64,000 nt of DNA from Gallionella straubiae. GTDB taxonomy: Bacteria; Pseudomonadota; Gammaproteobacteria; Burkholderiales; Gallionellaceae. Position 1 is the first letter of the stretch; every line of letters starts with the position of its first letter. The notes below the pieces were generated by a model. The model saw nothing but the letters and a program-made list of their open reading frames with translations. It had not been told where the DNA came from and did not search any database. This document shows positions 7,410-15,286 of the stretch, piece after piece. The DNA lies in assembly GCF_051257895.1 (NCBI RefSeq), contig NZ_CP194331.1, positions 1,674,001 through 1,738,000 of the forward strand, in the 5' to 3' direction. The position numbers were made by a program, and so were the translations under genes.

Positions 7410-9206
7410 ATGATTCGCATGAACCCCCAGGTTGCCCAGGCCGTTACCGAAGAATTACGCCCATCATCCGGCGCCTGCCCGCATCAACGCATCCTGGTCG
7501 CACTGGATTCCTCAGACCATGCCAACGCCGCGCTGCGCGTAGCGGCGGAACTGGCGGGATTGGCCAATGCCTCCGTGATCACCGGCTCCCATGTGTACGC
7601 CGCCAAGCTGCACGACATGCGCTTCCGCCAGATGGAAGGCGGCCTGCCCGAACAGTTCCGGCAGGAACATGAACTGGAACGCCAGCGCGATGTGCACGAC
7701 GACCTGATCACCCGCGGTCTGGCTATCATCACCGACTCCTATCTCGACCAGGCCGCAACCCATTGCGATCAACTCGGCATCGACTTCAGGCGTTGCTCGC
7801 TGGAAGGAAAAAATTACCGCGCGCTCGCGCGGGAAACCAATTCCGGCGCTTATGACCTGCTCGTCATGGGCGCCCTGGGGCTCGGCGCCATCCAGGGCAG
7901 CCGCCTGGGGAGTGTATGCAAACGGGTGGTGCGGCGTTCAAACATCGATACCCTGGTTATCAAGGAACCCGGCCGTTCAATCAAGGAAGGCCCGATCGTC
8001 GTCGCGGTGGATGGCTCATCCAAGGCGTATGGAGGCTTGGTGACTGCGTTGACGTTGGCCAGACACTGGCAAGTGCCCGTCAATGTCATCGCCGCCTTCG
8101 ATCCCTATTACCACTATGTCGCGTTCAATCGCATCGCCAGCGTGCTGTCCGAAGAGGCGGGCAAGGTCTTCAAGTTCAGGGAGCAGGAAAAACTGCACGA
8201 AGAGATCATCGATTCGGGATTGGCCAAGATATACGACGGCCACCTCGCGGTCTCGCGTTCGATGGCCAAAGATTTTGGCGTCGAAATAGAAACCGAACTG
8301 CTGGCCGGCAAGCCCCACGACGCCATCGAAAAATATGTCAGGAAGATCAAGCCCTCGCTGCTGATCGTTGGCAAACTGGGCATCCATGCCGACGACGAGC
8401 TCGACATCGGCGGCAACAGCGAGCACCTGCTGGAAAACATCGACTGCGCGATCCTGCTCGGCATGCGCGAGCATCAGCCGCAAATCGATGTCGTCTCCGG
8501 CGTCACCACCTCCTGGACCCATGAAGCCGAAGCCAGGATGGAGCACGTGCCCTCCTTCGTGCGCAACATGGCGCGCATGGCCATCCTGCGCTACGCGCAG
8601 GAACACGGCCACACCGTCATCACCCGGAAAATCGTGGATGAGGCAACCGCCCAGCTCATGCCGAACCGCGCGGAACAGGCCATGGAAGAAATCGTCGCCG
8701 CCTACGATGCCGGAGACCTGAAGCGCAAACCCAATGCGGAAGATGCCCTGCGCTGGTCAGAAGAAGCCGTCGCGCTGCTGCGCGGCATCGAAAACCTCGC
8801 TGTGCGCGGCAACCTCAGCATGCGCGCCGAGAAAAAAGCCCGCCAGGAAAAAAGCAACGGGGTGGAAGCCAGGCACTTGCAGCCGTTCCTTACCGACGAA
8901 GCGCCGGACGATGCGCAGCCCGCAACATTCTCAATCCACTGGCAGACCGCCGCGCTGGCACGCCTGATGCGCGTGCCCGAAGGCTTCATGCGCGAAAAAT
9001 GCAAGCAGAGCATCGAGAATTTTGCGCGGCAGAATGGCTATACCGAAATCACCCTGGAGGTGGCGGAAAACGCCCTCAGGCTGGCCCGCAGCGAAATGGA
9101 AAAAACCATGCAGGAACAAAGCGCGCCAGATTCCAAACCGGCGCAGGGTGGATGCCCGTTCGGCCACGGCAAAAAAGCAAGGAACCCTCAAGGCCCGGGC
9201 CGATAG
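7410..9206 (+). CDS. Tandem universal stress protein fused to two PCP_red domains
   Basis: 598 aa. Residues about 25-186 and 195-352 are two UspA domains. The first ends in the nucleotide-binding style MGALGLGAIQGSRLGSV and the second is more degenerate (VGKLGIHADDE). Residues 378-416 (VPSFVRNMARMAILRYAQEH) and 521-563 (VPEGFMREKCKQSIENFARQ) match the small helical PCP_red domain known from the C-terminus of BchB/ChlB-type protochlorophyllide reductases. The tail ends with GCPFGHG. No photosynthesis genes are nearby, so a role in stress sensing or redox protein protection is possible but unproven. ATG 7410 has no clear ribosome-binding site; an ATG at 7419 is an alternative. Confidence 0.8.
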   Translation: MIRMNPQVAQAVTEELRPSSGACPHQRILVALDSSDHANAALRVAAELAGLANASVITGSHVYAAKLHDMRFRQMEGGLPEQFRQEHELERQRDVHDDLITRGLAIITDSYLDQAATHCDQLGIDFRRCSLEGKNYRALARETNSGAYDLLVMGALGLGAIQGSRLGSVCKRVVRRSNIDTLVIKEPGRSIKEGPIVVAVDGSSKAYGGLVTALTLARHWQVPVNVIAAFDPYYHYVAFNRIASVLSEEAGKVFKFREQEKLHEEIIDSGLAKIYDGHLAVSRSMAKDFGVEIETELLAGKPHDAIEKYVRKIKPSLLIVGKLGIHADDELDIGGNSEHLLENIDCAILLGMREHQPQIDVVSGVTTSWTHEAEARMEHVPSFVRNMARMAILRYAQEHGHTVITRKIVDEATAQLMPNRAEQAMEEIVAAYDAGDLKRKPNAEDALRWSEEAVALLRGIENLAVRGNLSMRAEKKARQEKSNGVEARHLQPFLTDEAPDDAQPATFSIHWQTAALARLMRVPEGFMREKCKQSIENFARQNGYTEITLEVAENALRLARSEMEKTMQEQSAPDSKPAQGGCPFGHGKKARNPQGPGR

Positions 9207-9371
9207 CGCAGACCGACTTTGGATTGGACAAGAAAGGCAAAAGCCAGGACATCCCGCCCGACCGTCCACTTCCGGCGCATTGCGAACGGCCGGCCAAGCC
9301 GCCCTGGATAACCATGTACCTGTTCCGGTTGAACAAGCCCCCGGGAAATGCTAGTCTTCCCGCCACAAATC

Positions 9372-10325
9372 ATGGCACTTTCCGATTACATCCTCACCTT
9401 CGGCCAGCACCTGCTTGAGCAGCACGGCCAACGGATCCACAAGATTGCCCTCGACGCCGGTTTCACCTGCCCAAACCGGGACGGCGCCAAAGGCATCGGC
9501 GGCTGCACGTTCTGCAACAACAGCTCGTTCAGCCCCAACGGACCCGAACAGAAAACGCTGGAAACGCAGCTGGACAGCGGGCGGAGCGCCATCTCGAAGC
9601 GGACGCGCGCGAAGAAATACCTTGCCTATTTCCAGGCCTACACCAACACCTATGCCGACGTGGCGGAGCTGGATGTCATGTATCGCCAGGCCATGACCCA
9701 GCACGACATCATCGGCCTTTCGGTCGGGACGCGGCCGGATTGCGTGTCCGGCGCAGTGCTCGACCTGCTCGCCGGATACCGCGACGAAGGGCGCATCGTG
9801 TGGCTGGAGCTCGGCCTGCAGTCGGCTTTCGACGAGACCCTGCGCCGCGTCAACCGCGGCCACGGGCTGAAGGAATACCGCGAGGTGGCCATCGAGGCGC
9901 GGCGGCGCGGCATCCCCCTGTGCACTCACCTGATTCTCGGCCTGCCCGGAGAAGACGAGTCGCATTATCATGCCAGCCTCGACACCGTGCTGGACATTGG
10001 CGTGGACGGGCTGAAGCTGCACCCGCTGCATGTAGTGAAGCACACCGTGCTGGCAAATCAGTGGCGGCGCGGCGAATACCGGCCGCTGCAGCGCGAGGAA
10101 TATATCCGGCATGCCTGCGACCTGATCGAGCGCACGCCGGAGCACATCGTGTTCCATCGCGTTACCGGCACCGCGCCGAAGGATATCCTGCTAGCGCCGG
10201 AGTGGTGCTCGCAGAAATGGAACGTGCTCAACGGCATCGAACTGGAACTGGCGCGGCGCGGCCGTCGCCAGGGGAGCCTGGCCGGAACGCCCTGGATTAG
10301 AGAGGAAATACTGGATGCAGCGTAA
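9372..10325 (+). CDS. yhcC: TIGR01212 family radical SAM protein (YhcC-like)
   Basis: 317 aa from ATG 9372 (MALSDYILTFG), chosen because family members start at this point; an in-frame ATG at 9348 is the alternative. The iron-sulfur motif lies near residues 30-47 (FTCPNRDG, then GGCTFCNN), matching the spaced Cys set of this radical SAM subfamily. Later motifs include LGLQSAFDETL and GLPGEDESHYHASLDTVL. The exact reaction of YhcC is not settled. Its stop overlaps the start of ubiU by 11 bases, which suggests a role connected to oxygen-independent ubiquinone synthesis or to anaerobic metabolism generally. Confidence 0.85.
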   Translation: MALSDYILTFGQHLLEQHGQRIHKIALDAGFTCPNRDGAKGIGGCTFCNNSSFSPNGPEQKTLETQLDSGRSAISKRTRAKKYLAYFQAYTNTYADVAELDVMYRQAMTQHDIIGLSVGTRPDCVSGAVLDLLAGYRDEGRIVWLELGLQSAFDETLRRVNRGHGLKEYREVAIEARRRGIPLCTHLILGLPGEDESHYHASLDTVLDIGVDGLKLHPLHVVKHTVLANQWRRGEYRPLQREEYIRHACDLIERTPEHIVFHRVTGTAPKDILLAPEWCSQKWNVLNGIELELARRGRRQGSLAGTPWIREEILDAA

Positions 10326-11322
10326 GATCGAACTAGTATGCCCGGCGGGCAGCCTGCCGGCGCTGAAAACGGCAATAGACAACGGCGCGGATTGCGTCTA
10401 CATGGGGTTCCGCGACGACACCAACGCGCGCAACTTCACCGGCCTGAACTTCGGCGTCGACAACGCGAAGGAAGGCGTGCGCTATGCCCACGCCAAGGGC
10501 AGGAAGGTGCTACTGGCGCTGAATACCTACCCGCAGGCCGACGGCTGGCAGCGTTGGACATCGGCCATCGACCATGCCGCCGAGCTGGGCATGGATGCGG
10601 TAATCCTCGCCGATCCAGGGCTGATGCAGTATGCCGCGAAGACTCACCCCAACCTGCGCCTGCATCTTTCGGTGCAGGGCTCGGCGACCAACTACGAGGC
10701 GATCAATTTCTACCACGAGATGTTCGGCATCCAGCGCGCCGTGGTGCCGCGCGTGCTGGCGCTGGCGCAGGTCGAGCAGCTGATGGCCGGCACCCAGGTG
10801 GAGATCGAGCTGTTCGGTTTCGGCGGGCTATGCGTGATGGTGGAGGGGCGCTGCGCGCTGTCCTCCTACGCCACCGGCGATTCGCCCAACACGCGCGGCG
10901 TGTGCTCGCCGCCCAAGGCGGTGCGCTGGGAGGAAACGCCCAAGGGGCTGGAATCGCGTCTGAACGGCATCCTCATCGACCGCTACGATGCCGGCGAGAA
11001 CGCCGGCTACCCGACCCTGTGCAAGGGTCGCTTCGACGTGGAGGGCGAAACCTATTACGCCATTGAGGAGCCCACCAGCCTCAACACCCTGGAACTGCTG
11101 CCGGAACTGGTGCGCATGGGCATCGCCGCGATCAAGATCGAGGGGCGCCAGCGCAGCCCCGCCTACGTCGAGCAAGTCACCAAGGTGTGGCGTCAGGCCA
11201 TTGACAACTGCCTGCGCGATGCCGGAGCGTTTGCCGTCAAACCGGCATGGCAGGCGGAGCTCGGCAAGGTGTCTGAAGGGCAGTCACAGACGCTCGGCGC
11301 GTACTATCGTCCCTGGAAATAA
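10315..11322 (+). CDS. ubiU: O2-independent ubiquinone biosynthesis protein UbiU (U32 peptidase family)
   Basis: 335 aa. UbiU works with UbiV to hydroxylate the ubiquinone ring without oxygen, possibly using prephenate as oxygen donor. The four Fe-S cysteines are visible at Cys173, Cys180, Cys197 and Cys236, each four residues later than the E. coli ligands (169, 176, 193, 232), so the cluster spacing is exact. It starts inside the end of yhcC and is 3 bases before ubiV, so the genes form one operon. Confidence 0.95.
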   Translation: MQRKIELVCPAGSLPALKTAIDNGADCVYMGFRDDTNARNFTGLNFGVDNAKEGVRYAHAKGRKVLLALNTYPQADGWQRWTSAIDHAAELGMDAVILADPGLMQYAAKTHPNLRLHLSVQGSATNYEAINFYHEMFGIQRAVVPRVLALAQVEQLMAGTQVEIELFGFGGLCVMVEGRCALSSYATGDSPNTRGVCSPPKAVRWEETPKGLESRLNGILIDRYDAGENAGYPTLCKGRFDVEGETYYAIEEPTSLNTLELLPELVRMGIAAIKIEGRQRSPAYVEQVTKVWRQAIDNCLRDAGAFAVKPAWQAELGKVSEGQSQTLGAYYRPWK

Positions 11323-11325
11323 GAT

Positions 11326-12216
11326 ATGAAGCTAGCTCTCGGCCCCGTCCTCTACTATTGGGATCGCGACACCATGCTCGGGTTTTACGACGAGATGGCC
11401 AGCGCGCCCGTGGACATCATCTACCTCGGCGAAACCGTCTGTTCGCGCCGCCACCTGCTGCGCCTGCAGGATTATCTGGACATGGCGGAACGGCTCACCG
11501 CCGCCGGCAAGGAAGTGGTGCTCTCGACGCAGACGCTGATCGAGTCCGAAAACGACCTCAAGACGCTGCGCAAGATCGCCGAAAACGAAAATTTCCGCGT
11601 CGAGGCCAACGACATGGGTGCGGTGCGCCTTCTGGCGAACAAGATGCCGTTCGTGGCAGGCCCGTTCCTGAACATCTACAATCCGCAGACCCTCGACATG
11701 CTCACCGGACTGGGTGCAACACGCTGGGTGATGCCACTGGAAATGTCGCGCGAGGCGCTGGTCTCGATCAACAACAACCGTCAGACGAAGCTGGAAACCG
11801 AGGTATTCGCCTACGGCCGCCTGCCGCTGGCCTTTTCGGCACGCTGCTTCACCGCGCGCCACCACAACCTGCAGAAGGACGACTGCCAGTTCAAGTGCCT
11901 CGATTACGAGGACGGCCTCGCCCTGAAGACCCGCGAGGGCCAGCCCTTCCTGAACCTGAACGGCATCCAGACCCAGTCGGCGCTGGTGCATAACCTGATC
12001 GGCGAACTCGATTCCCTGCAGGGCGCAGGGGTAGATGTGGTGCGGGTCAGCCCGCAGGCGCACCATAGCGGCAAGATACTCGGCCTGTTCCGTGAAAGCA
12101 TGGAGCAGCGCCTGACGCCCGAACAGGCCTTGGCACAGATCAAGGACCTGATGCCGGCCGCGTCCTGCAACGGCTACTGGCACGGCAAACCCGGCCTCGA
12201 TTTCATCCGCGACTAG
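11326..12216 (+). CDS. ubiV: O2-independent ubiquinone biosynthesis protein UbiV (U32 peptidase family)
   Basis: 296 aa, the partner of UbiU in a heterodimer that hydroxylates ubiquinone precursors anaerobically. The [4Fe-4S] ligands are Cys39, Cys174, Cys187 and Cys191; the last three keep the E. coli spacing (180, 193, 197). Motifs MKLALGPVLYYW and ETVCSRRH are typical. It follows ubiU directly and precedes ubiT by 14 bases. Confidence 0.95.
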   Translation: MKLALGPVLYYWDRDTMLGFYDEMASAPVDIIYLGETVCSRRHLLRLQDYLDMAERLTAAGKEVVLSTQTLIESENDLKTLRKIAENENFRVEANDMGAVRLLANKMPFVAGPFLNIYNPQTLDMLTGLGATRWVMPLEMSREALVSINNNRQTKLETEVFAYGRLPLAFSARCFTARHHNLQKDDCQFKCLDYEDGLALKTREGQPFLNLNGIQTQSALVHNLIGELDSLQGAGVDVVRVSPQAHHSGKILGLFRESMEQRLTPEQALAQIKDLMPAASCNGYWHGKPGLDFIRD

Positions 12217-12230
12217 AGTGAGGTGATCGC

Positions 12231-12695
12231 ATGAAGCCCTTCCTGATTCCGCAACCTGTCGGCAACCTGATCTCGCTGCTGCCGCGCTACCCCCACTCGC
12301 TGATTTTTGCGCGCGCCATCAACCTGGCGCTGGGCGACAGGCTGCACGACGAGACCTGGCAGCCCCTGCACGGAAAACAGGTCTGCATCCGCGTCAAAGA
12401 TGCCGGCCTGACCTTCCACTTCACCCTCGGCGCACAGGGGCTGCTCGCGCGGCACGCGGTCTCCCGCCCCGACCTGTCCATCAGCGCCAGCGCGCAGGAT
12501 TTTTTCCTGCTCGCGCTGCGCAAAGAAGACCCGGACACGCTGTTCTTCAGCCGCCGGCTGGTCATGGAGGGAGATACCGAAATGGGGTTGCTGGTGAAGA
12601 ACACGCTGGATGCGATGGAGCTACCGCCGCTGGATTTGGGCGCCCTGCTGCCGGTGCGCCTGCTCAACAAACTCCGTACGCGCCTGCTGGCGTAA
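12231..12695 (+). CDS. ubiT: Ubiquinone biosynthesis accessory factor UbiT (SCP2 domain)
   Basis: 154 aa, SCP2 lipid-carrier fold (about residues 20-130). UbiT plays under anaerobic conditions the lipid-binding role that UbiJ plays with oxygen. Features include the central FTLGAQGLLARHAVSRPDLS and ALRKEDPDTLFFSRRLVMEGDTE. The gene order ubiU-ubiV-ubiT on one strand supports the call. A strong terminator follows 25 bases after the stop. Confidence 0.9.
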   Translation: MKPFLIPQPVGNLISLLPRYPHSLIFARAINLALGDRLHDETWQPLHGKQVCIRVKDAGLTFHFTLGAQGLLARHAVSRPDLSISASAQDFFLLALRKEDPDTLFFSRRLVMEGDTEMGLLVKNTLDAMELPPLDLGALLPVRLLNKLRTRLLA

Positions 12696-12720
12696 TTCAA
12701 TTATTCGTCTATTCGGTTAT

Positions 12721-12757
12721 CAGAAAAAAGGGCGCGATAAATCGCGCCCTTTTTCTG
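12721..12757. terminator. Rho-independent terminator after ubiT, probably bidirectional
   Basis: A 17-18 base near-perfect inverted repeat. The left arm includes AAAAAAGGGCGCGAT and the right arm ATCGCGCCCTTTTTCTG, with a 2-base loop. The A-run and T-run on either side allow it to stop transcription of ubiT and of the converging cyclic-nucleotide-domain gene. Confidence 0.9.
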
Positions 12758-12775
12758 CCACTGTAAAAACCCGGT

Positions 12776-13369
12776 TCAGTTTTCCAGATAGTCCACCAGG
12801 ATGCCGCTGGTCAGGCGCAGGCGCTGGCTGATCAGTTGCGCGATCTTGAACAGCAGTTGCGCCGAAAGCGCGGGCTTGTCGCGCATGATCTGCATGAAGT
12901 TTTCCTGGGTCAGCACGGCCAGTACCGACGGCGCAACGACCACCGCCGTTGCTGAGCGCGGCTCGCCGTCCACGATGGTCATTTCGCCCAAGCTACGGCC
13001 GGGAAGGATCGTGGTAACGGTCTTGTCCACGCGCCGGTTGTCTTCCTTGTGAACCTCGAGCTTGCCTTCGAGCACGACGCACATGAAGTCCCCCTTGTCG
13101 CCCTCGCGGAAAAGTACTGCGCCTGGGGCGGCGCGATATATCTGTAGATACTCAGACAACGCCTTGATTTGCGCCCACTCGAGATCCTTGAACATCTGCA
13201 CGTTCTCGAGCATGGCCGCAATCCGATCCGAAGACGTCGTTCCCGACTGGGGATGCTGGCGCCGGTCTGGAGTCGCGCCTGCGGCTTGCTGGCGGCGCTC
13301 CGGAAACAGCTTGCCGGGCTCCAGCATCTCAAGCGACGCCAGGGATGATTTTGCGCTATCCAATGCCAC
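12776..13369 (-). CDS. Cyclic nucleotide-binding domain protein
   Basis: 197 aa. Residues about 50-180 form a cNMP-binding (Crp-type) beta-roll: MFKDLEWAQIKALSEYL, FREGDKGDFMCVVLEGKLEV, and the phosphate-binding cassette SLGEMTIVDGEPRSATAVV. No DNA-binding helix-turn-helix follows, so it is not a normal transcription factor; the C-terminal helix (ALSAQLLFKIAQLISQRLRL) ends the protein. The start is GTG at 13369, 21 bases after mrp. It is likely a small regulatory or protein-interaction module. The ligand is unknown. Confidence 0.8.
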   Translation of the reverse strand: MALDSAKSSLASLEMLEPGKLFPERRQQAAGATPDRRQHPQSGTTSSDRIAAMLENVQMFKDLEWAQIKALSEYLQIYRAAPGAVLFREGDKGDFMCVVLEGKLEVHKEDNRRVDKTVTTILPGRSLGEMTIVDGEPRSATAVVVAPSVLAVLTQENFMQIMRDKPALSAQLLFKIAQLISQRLRLTSGILVDYLEN

Positions 13370-13390
13370 GATTCGCCGTTCCGTTTTCCA

Positions 13391-14482
13391 TCAGGTGTTC
13401 TGCACCACCACTTTCGGGAACACGGCGCTGCGGTTCTGCGCCATGTCCGCGATCTTGACCGCGATGCGGCGCGCGATCTGCTTGTATACCTTCGCGACCT
13501 GGCCGTCGGGATCGGCGACCACCGTCGGTTTGCCGGAATCGGTCTGTTCGCGGATGCGGATGTCCAGCGGCAGGCCGCCGAGAAACTCGACGTTGTAATC
13601 GGCGCACATCTTCTCGCCGCCGCCCGATCCGAAAATATGCTCCTCATGCCCGCACTTGGAACAGATGTGCGTGCTCATGTTTTCCACGATGCCGAGGATC
13701 TTGATGCCGACCTTCTCGAACATCTTGAGTCCCTTGCGCGCATCCATCAGCGCGATGTCCTGCGGCGTGGTCACGATCACCGCGCCGGTGACCGGCACCT
13801 GTTGCGCCAGCGAGAGCTGGATGTCGCCGGTGCCGGGTGGCAGATCGACAACCAGGTAATCCAAGTCGTCCCAGCGCGTCTGGCGCAGCAGCTGTTCCAG
13901 CGCCTGCACGACCATCGGGCCGCGCCAGATCATCGGCGTGTCGTCGCCGCCGATGAGGAAGCCGATGGACATCGCCTGCAGGCCGTGATTGATCATCGGC
14001 TCCATGAAGTGGCTGCCGTCCGTATTGGGCTGGCCGGAAATACCCAGCATGGTCGGTTGCGAAGGCCCGTAGATGTCGGCGTCCAGCATGCCGACGCGCG
14101 CGCCCTCGGCGGCCAGCGCCAGCGCGATATTGACCGCGGTGGTGGACTTGCCCACCCCGCCCTTGCCGCTCGCCACCGCGATGATGTTGCGCACGCCGTC
14201 CACCAGCTTCGCGCCGTGCGGCACCGCGTGCTGCACCACCTTGCTGGTCACGTTGGCGCTGACGCTACTGCCCGGCAATGCCGCCTTGAGATGCGCTTCG
14301 ATCATGGCGCGTATCTCGTCCAGCACGCTCTTCGCGGGGTAGCCGAGCGCGATATCCACCGACACGTTGTTGCCGTCGATCTTGACGCTCTTCAGGGATT
14401 TGCCGCTGGCGAAATCCTTCTGGGTATTCGGGTCGATCAGATTCTTCAGTGCGCCTTGCACATCAGCTTCGCTAAAACTCAT
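13391..14482 (-). CDS. mrp: Iron-sulfur cluster carrier ATPase Mrp/ApbC
   Basis: 363 aa. An N-terminal MIP18-like (DUF59) domain occupies residues about 5-85. The ParA/MinD-type ATPase domain has the deviant Walker A GKGGVGKST, DADIYGPSQP, and the conserved C-X2-C (CSKCGHEEHIFG) that holds the transferable Fe-S cluster. ATG 14482 is favoured over 14485 because AGGAG then lies six bases upstream. It matures Fe-S proteins, of which this region has many (UbiU/V, HemN, FNR, MutY). Confidence 0.95.
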   Translation of the reverse strand: MSFSEADVQGALKNLIDPNTQKDFASGKSLKSVKIDGNNVSVDIALGYPAKSVLDEIRAMIEAHLKAALPGSSVSANVTSKVVQHAVPHGAKLVDGVRNIIAVASGKGGVGKSTTAVNIALALAAEGARVGMLDADIYGPSQPTMLGISGQPNTDGSHFMEPMINHGLQAMSIGFLIGGDDTPMIWRGPMVVQALEQLLRQTRWDDLDYLVVDLPPGTGDIQLSLAQQVPVTGAVIVTTPQDIALMDARKGLKMFEKVGIKILGIVENMSTHICSKCGHEEHIFGSGGGEKMCADYNVEFLGGLPLDIRIREQTDSGKPTVVADPDGQVAKVYKQIARRIAVKIADMAQNRSAVFPKVVVQNT

Positions 14483-14545
14483 CATTTACTCCTGAAATCA
14501 TTTGAAAAACTGAAAACCGGTGCCAATCTGCCCGGCTATTCTAAC

Positions 14546-14956
14546 TCAATGGCTGCAGCCGCCACTCCCGCAACCGCCTTTCTGGGGCTCCGGCTCGCTG
14601 CCGGGCTCGCGGCTTCCGCCCGCAGCAGCCAATTTCTCCAGATACTCCTGCCACAACTCGGCCTGATGCTTGCCCAGATTGTAGAGATAATCCCAGGTGT
14701 AAAGGCCGGAGTCGTGACCATCGTCGAAGACGATCTTCATCGCATAATTGCCGACCGGCAAAACCTCAAGCACCTTCACATCCCTCTTGCCGACCTGCAG
14801 GGTCTCCTGGCCGACGCCATGCCCCCTCACCTCGGCCGACGGCGAGTGCACCCGCAGAAACTCGTAGGGCATTTGAAAGCATGCGCCATCGTCAAATGCG
14901 ATCTCGAGCGCGCGGGATTGCTGATGTAATTTAATTTCCGTAGGGTGTCCTGACAT
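14546..14956 (-). CDS. DUF971 (GBBH-like N-terminal domain) protein
   Basis: 136 aa from ATG 14956 (MSGHPTEIKLHQQSR); a longer frame from 15007 lacks a ribosome-binding site. The DUF971 fold covers residues about 5-100 (LEIAFDDGACFQMPYEFLRVHSPSAEV, IVFDDGHDSGLYTWDYLYNL). The tail is Gly/Cys rich (GGCGSGGCSH) and could bind a metal ion. DUF971 proteins are often found near Fe-S or ubiquinone genes in betaproteobacteria. Here it is 63 bases upstream of mrp on the same strand. Confidence 0.85.
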   Translation of the reverse strand: MSGHPTEIKLHQQSRALEIAFDDGACFQMPYEFLRVHSPSAEVRGHGVGQETLQVGKRDVKVLEVLPVGNYAMKIVFDDGHDSGLYTWDYLYNLGKHQAELWQEYLEKLAAAGGSREPGSEPEPQKGGCGSGGCSH

Positions 14957-15286
14957 GATTCCAAATTCCGTTGGTAGTGAAAAACCGCGCCGCACAGCAG
15001 GCGCCAATCAACCTGAATAGCAATTTTGCGACGGGAAAATATTAAGTTGCGATGGTGCTGCGATGACTCATACAACCAAGCAAAAACACAGGCAAGTCAC
15101 TATACGCAACTCGCGCGGGAGCATCAAGACCGGATGTCCCTGATTGGGACGATGTTATTGGCCGTTATCGCCCATCTTTTCGCGGTGAACCGCCCGGCAA
15201 GGTTAACCGCAGCCGCGTTTTAGTTCGGTGCGAGGTGCGCAGGGTGATAAAATCGCGCTCCAAAATTTTCCGAAGTCAGGTTTTTA
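14957..15286. other. Intergenic region between the DUF971 gene and ybiT
   Basis: 330 bases without a convincing gene. Bases 15183-15210 hold an imperfect hairpin (GCGGTGAACC with GGTTAACCGC). The promoters of the divergent DUF971 and ybiT genes should be here. Short frames in this gap have no ribosome-binding sites and no recognisable motifs. Confidence 0.4.
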
